64,000 nt of DNA. It comes from Xiphydria camelus (lineage: Eukaryota > Arthropoda > Insecta > Hymenoptera > Xiphydriidae). The stretch spans positions 26,895,385 through 26,959,384 of the forward strand of contig OY783195.1 of the NCBI GenBank assembly GCA_963678675.1. Reading direction: 5' to 3'. This document shows, piece by piece, positions 59,529-64,000 of the stretch (positions are counted from its first letter, which is position 1; each line of letters opens with the position of its first letter). Below the pieces are notes generated by a model. It was not told the origin of the DNA, searched no databases, and saw only the letters and a list, made by a program, of their open reading frames with translations. A program made the translations under genes and the position numbers.

Positions 59529-61170
59529 TACATGACACATACGCGCCACACATGCCCACGTAAACCCGCTCTCGTTCGCACGGAGTCCTGGGGCGCGAAA
59601 GTAGTCCACTTCTCCCCCCCCCCTTTCTCCGTCCCCCTTTCTCTCACGATCTAACCCCGAGAGCAAGCGCACGCGCGCGAACGTCCAGTGGATTAGAACT
59701 TTCGTTTAGGAGTCGCGCGCGCTCCTGGAAGGAAGAGGGTCAAGCGTAAAAGGGGACTCCTTCCCGAAGGACGCGTCCCGCGGACCCCTTTATGCACCGA
59801 CGACGTAGCGGCGGCTCTTCAAGGACCTCCGCGTCCCGCGGGGTTCCCAGCTGCCGTTCTACCAGGTGGCGAAGCGGTTGCCGAGGAGCGAGCGTGAGTG
59901 AAGGGGAGGGGGGAGAGGCCGAACTTCATCGAGAGCGCGAGGACGAGGAGAAGAGGGACCGCGGAGAACGAGCGCGGGAGAAAAAGGGAGGAAGGGAGGG
60001 AGGAGGACCTCTCCTTCGAAAACACCTGGCTACCGTAGGTACCCTAGTGGCGCTTCGGCGGGTCCTCGCGAGAAGAAATTCCTTCCTTTTTCTCCTGGAC
60101 CGCGCGCGGGGCCATGGGAACCGCTTTAAAGGCTCCCGCAGACACAAAGGGCGGGATTCCATTTTTTCTTTCCCTCCTCCCGGAGTACCGCAGCGGCATA
60201 TCGATCGACGAGGGCCGCGGTCCTGCGTTTGTTAAACGGGGGCAGCGAGAGAGGGACCTTCGGCTCCTGGGAAGCGAAAATCTTCCCATGGAGCGTCGGG
60301 GATCATGGGAAAAGCTCGCGGAGGGAAACGCGGACTCGCGCGTCCCTCCTTCGGGACTCGTTATCCCCCCCCCCCCTCGTCGCGACTTCCCGTCGCACCT
60401 CCTGCGCGACCATCGACCGGTTCGCCGCGAAAGTCGTCGGTGGAAGCCGAGCGGTCGATCGAGTCCGATTCCCCGATCGATCGGGGAACGGCCCACGAGG
60501 AGGAATCCCAGCGCCGAGAGACGGCGGATTAATTCAACGGATGTGACGTCACGGTTGGATCGCTCGCTTCGTCGACCGGTCGCGGTGTGACACGTGTGGT
60601 CCGATTACGGGAAGATTATTTCATACGCGGTGTATGTTACAGTCGAGGCGGAGTGACGGGGGACGGCGATAAGATTTTCAGATTAAGATAATTACGGGCA
60701 TCGATGATCTCTCGGAAGAGACAGAGACGCTGGGGTGCTGACGTTTCCGGGGGCGGGGTCCGCGACGTTTCGACGCGCGGTATACCTCGTCATTTTTATT
60801 ACATCCTTTCGCGCGAAGAGCGTATCAGTGAGAAAAAACCTCGCGGCGGACGACTCCCGAGGGAACGGTCTCGCGCGCTTTCAATCGCAGGAAGAGAGGC
60901 GTCTCCGCTTCTAGATCATATCCAACGCCTCGCCACTTCCGCCCCGTAGAAGGAGGGCCCCGTGCGCGTTCCCCCTTCGCGGGAGAATTTCTTCCTCGCC
61001 TGAGAATCTCCTCGCATTTCTTTGATCGTCTCTTCGCCCGCGCTAATTGACTCCCGAGGCCGACCGTGGAGGCACGTGACTTCATGATGCGAAATCTCAC
61101 AATTTAATGGTAAGATGGAACCGTACCCGTGTCTTGTGTATAACAGTAATACAGCCGAGGAAACGGAGTT
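59529..61170. other. Intron 1 of the DBH-like monooxygenase gene, GC-rich, no exon identified
   Basis: CpG-rich throughout, with poly-C runs near 59611 and 60366. Frames of 70-158 codons overlap on both strands and are Arg/Glu or Ser/Pro-rich. The segment 61190-61355 resembles a diverged family H element. Confidence 0.4.
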
Positions 61171-61364
61171 ATTATACTCGTAGAGAGTATTCACTTTAAT
61201 CGCAATTATTTCCTTACCTATGCACTTTACGCCTAAATTGGTATAAGACTTTTTTGAAGATTACACTTTGGCCTGCAAGAAAGTCTTATACCACTGTGGG
61301 TCAAAAGTGCACGGGTAAAAAGATAATCTCAATTGAAATTGGTACCAAAGAATTTGCAACGCGT

Positions 61365-61622
61365 ACGCAGAGAAAAATAATTCGTCGAATCTACTAAAAA
61401 CGATTTGCGGGGTCGCGAGTAATTATTTATTTAGATCAATTTGATTTGATCTTTTTTGATATTAACTCGATATTTCTTCCCCGCAGTCATATACTATTTC
61501 ACATGATTAGTAGGAAAGAGATATTTAGAGGATGTATTAAAAAATGTCATTGATGTAAGTAAATAATTACTTGCGACCCTGCAAGTAATTTTCAGTAGAT
61601 CCAACTAATTCTTTTTCTCTGT
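61365..61622. mobile_element. MITE family D, copy 7 (complete)
   Basis: 258 bp, ends ACGCAGAGAAAAATAATTCG and CTAATTCTTTTTCTCTGT. Carries GATCTACTAAAAACGATT and AGTAGATCCAACTAATTC; best reference copy together with 42019. Confidence 0.85.
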
Positions 61623-61702
61623 ATAGAATTTCCATGCCACCTTATTGTACAATCGTTACAGCATATCTACACATGTCATTCAAATAACACGCGTAAGACG
61701 CA

Positions 61703-61928
61703 CACTAAAAAAAAAATGTGCTTCATTCTACCATCAGTAAGGTTGAATACGGCGAACCTGACGGTGTAATTGTTTCAAGTAGATATTCACTTGTTTCAAC
61801 TTTAAATTGGTTACTTCAACTCGATTTATTTTTTCTTACACTCTTATGACACTGAAACAATTACACCCCGTGAGGTTCGCCGTATTCAACTTCACCGATG
61901 GTTGGATGAAACGAATTTTTGTTCAGTG
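61703..61928. mobile_element. Palindromic TIR element with long arms
   Basis: 226 bp, ends CACTAAAAAAAAAATGTGC and AATTTTTGTTCAGTG. Arms of roughly 80 bp pair well: GGTTGAATACGGCGAACCTG against GAGGTTCGCCGTATTCAAC, with ACGGTGTAATTGTTTCA inside. Non-coding. Confidence 0.8.
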
Positions 61929-61931
61929 CAT

Positions 61932-62128
61932 ACCACGTGATCTTCAAACTTCAATCATTATTATCTCATTATTTATGAATATTTGGCGTATATCAATATA
62001 AGACTATATTGTAGATTGAACCGTAATTTTGAAAAAAGTATTGTACAAATATGAGCCAAAAGCCCATAGGTAACGAGATAATAGCGATTGAAGTTTCTTT
62101 CCTGGCGAGTAAGATTAGCCTCATATGA
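61932..62128. mobile_element. Palindromic MITE family H, copy 7 (left arm deleted)
   Basis: Starts CCACGTGATCTTCAAACTTC, lacking the GGCTAAATTTACTCGCCAGG block, and ends AAGATTAGCCTCATATGA. Follows the previous palindrome by three bases. Confidence 0.75.
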
Positions 62129-63247
62129 TACCTATAATAAATACTTCGCCAAACTCCATAAGATCCCGACAAGACTTCCGACGGTGTAAAGGAAAGCAGT
62201 TTTCCCGTTCATCTCTCCGCGAGCGAGGGGTGCGCGCAACGGCGGAAGTCCCCGGCTAACTTTTTTTCGCATCCGGCAGGCCGATCGCGCGCCGCGTTAA
62301 CGATCCCTCCGGATCGTTACGCGCGGTTCTCTGGGTCAAAGACAGCGGCGAGGCGTGCACGCTCGTTACACACGCGTACCTACGCGATGTCTAAGCGCTC
62401 GTGCGGCTCCTCAATGGGTCCGGCGTGTCCGAGGTACGTCGAGCATGGCGAGGAAGCCAAGCTCGAAGAGACAGGAAAGTCCCTCACGCCGAACGAAACT
62501 GAATGGAAGGCGTATGCTCGTACGCGATACGATCTGGGCCGGATGAATTGAAATCGAGTGGACGGGTAGCCGCGTGACGGCGGCGGTGCGTCGCGGTTGT
62601 TGCCGCCGGTGCGGCGGTAATTGTCGAGCCGACGGTACCGGGATAATTATTTGGATTCATTACCCGCAGGAAGGCAACTTCCCTTCGAGGCACCGTACCG
62701 GGCTCGACCGGGTCCTGCTCCGCGTCTAGACGCGATAGTGCGTGCGCGCGCGCGCGCGCAACGGACCCAAACGCTTCGGGCGCATAAGCGTGCGCTGGTG
62801 CGTTTAGTTTACGCGTAAGGTATAACAAGCGGGGAGTGGAGGAGAAAGAGAGAGGGAAAAAGTGTAACGGCTACCAGAAATTAACCTTCCCCAGGGTTCA
62901 CGCACACTCGGCGCGACCAGTCGACCCTCTTATATAATTCGGTCTTATAATACCATCTTTTTTTTACTGGAGATTCGACAAATTTGGACATAATTACAAT
63001 ATTTACTTACCCTGTATTTTTTCATTTTCCGCTTTATCAAAGTTCGAAAACGATATATAAAAATGCAGATATCTATACTGTAAAAAAATGGATATTTTTC
63101 CGATAAATTAAAAATTAGGAAATTTGTTCTAATTGATCAAAAAAAAACTAATTCTTTTCACTTTACGCTCGACTTTCACGACCCATTTCGACGAAAGATC
63201 TCCCTGCCTCCTTCTCACCTCGCACGACTCTCGCCTTTTCGTTGCAG
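62129..63247. other. End of intron 1 of the DBH-like monooxygenase gene
   Basis: GC-rich 62190-62900 with a (GC)n run at 62742-62758, then AT-rich to the acceptor of exon 2. No other exon recognised. Confidence 0.4.
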
Positions 63248-63400
63248 GACTCGCACGGTGCCGAGGAAGCCAACGGCGCGCCTCTCACCGATACCTCGCA
63301 GGACGTCAGAATCCTGTCCGGCTCGCAGAACGAGACGCACACCACCGTCACGTTCTTCAGGAGGTGGCAGACGTGCGATCCTCAGGATCGACGACTTACG
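63248..63400 (+). CDS. olf413: DBH-like (MOXD1-type) copper monooxygenase, exon 2: DOMON domain continued
   Basis: 153 bp, 51 codons, phase 0 at both ends, acceptor CGTTGCAG|GAC and donor ACG|GTGAGT. It joins exon 1 as SGAVNLL-DSHGAEEANGAPL and contains the DBH/MOXD family signature: a T-Q/S-QD motif (LTDTSQDVRILSGSQNE), the HTTVTFFRRW strand and TCDPQDR. These are the hallmark residues linking the DOMON domain to the first copper domain. NETH gives a possible N-glycosylation site (NET). The intron before it, 45606-63247, is 17,642 bp. The remaining exons, with both copper sites, must lie beyond 64000 because nothing in 63401-64000 continues the frame. Confidence 0.95.
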
Positions 63401-64000
63401 GTGAGTCCTTGTACCTGTAAGTGTAGTGCCAGCGTGGAAATTGTTATTATACGCTGAATACGAGCTGTGAATTTTGACGTCGATTATTTAAGTGGTATCC
63501 TTTCGATTAAAGTAACACATTTTTTGTCACGAATCGCTCGAAGAGCGCGGAATATGTTAACTTGACAGGTCACTTTCGACCTGTGCCCTAGGGCAATTGG
63601 CGCTGGCGTTCAGCTACGTATATCCACTATACTCGTATGTCGAGAAACGCCTCTACGTTTATAAAATCGTTTTGTGACGGAAGATATATATCTGTATATA
63701 TGGGATACACATAAGTGGAGAAGCCTGGGGGAAATTAGCGTTACGTCACTACTCCATTTATCCCGATGTTGGACTCCCCGAAATTGTAGGGTCAGAGAGT
63801 TTGTTCGTCCGTTCGCGTGTCCGTCCGCGTGCGGTTTCGAACGCGCGAAGAAAAGTACTCTAAAAAACAGGGGTCGATGGTCTTCTCGCAATGGGTTTGA
63901 ATATTCTGGCGCTTTCGAGGACCGCCGATCGCACAGTTCCGGTTCAATTAAACACGTACCCCTTAATGTTTCGTTTCTAAAAGTCTCACCCCTATCTTCA
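63401..64000. other. Start of intron 2 of the DBH-like monooxygenase gene
   Basis: Begins with the GTGAGT donor. No continuation of the monooxygenase protein is readable in these 600 bases. Confidence 0.5.

Overview
The window is a eukaryotic, almost certainly insect, nuclear locus: multi-exon genes with GT-AG introns up to 17.6 kb, no operons, GC-rich stretches without CpG depletion alternating with AT-rich ones, long (TC)n runs, and a very dense load of short terminal-inverted-repeat elements. Both recognisable genes are insect developmental or neurosecretory families. The base-composition mosaic and element load resemble an ant or another hymenopteran; that assignment is inference.

Left third (1-17.5 kb, minus strand): a Runt-domain transcription factor. 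Four coding exons are visible (17335-17188, 15471-15241, 3862-3749, 3613-3527). They join in frame and carry the start, the whole Runt domain and the first residues after it. The rest, including the expected C-terminal VWRPY motif, lies beyond base 1. The post-Runt segment looks most like Lozenge, but the choice among runt, lozenge, RunxA and RunxB is not settled here.

Middle (17.5-44.5 kb): a GC-rich promoter-proximal region for the Runt gene, then about 25 kb with no convincing exon. It holds many small DNA transposons, microsatellites, a possible LTR fragment with a weak 157-codon ORF, and two arrays of TGACGTC spaced exactly 11 bp.

Right third (44.5-64 kb, plus strand): a DOMON/copper type II monooxygenase of the DBH-like (MOXD1) family, probably the olf413 orthologue. 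Exon 1 (44505-45605) and exon 2 (63248-63400) are separated by a 17.6 kb intron full of elements; later catalytic exons lie beyond the right edge. The two genes are divergent, with about 27 kb between their start codons.

Mobile DNA dominates the non-coding sequence. At least eight otherwise dissimilar miniature families share the tip CACTGAGA or a close variant between TA dinucleotides, as in the Tc1/mariner superfamily. Others include TTAA-flanked (piggyBac-type) elements, a Tigger/pogo-like element, a short Helitron, and an AATT-flanked family with a central TGACGTCA. Many are nested inside one another, which gives a relative insertion history. I found no rRNA, tRNA or CRISPR feature.
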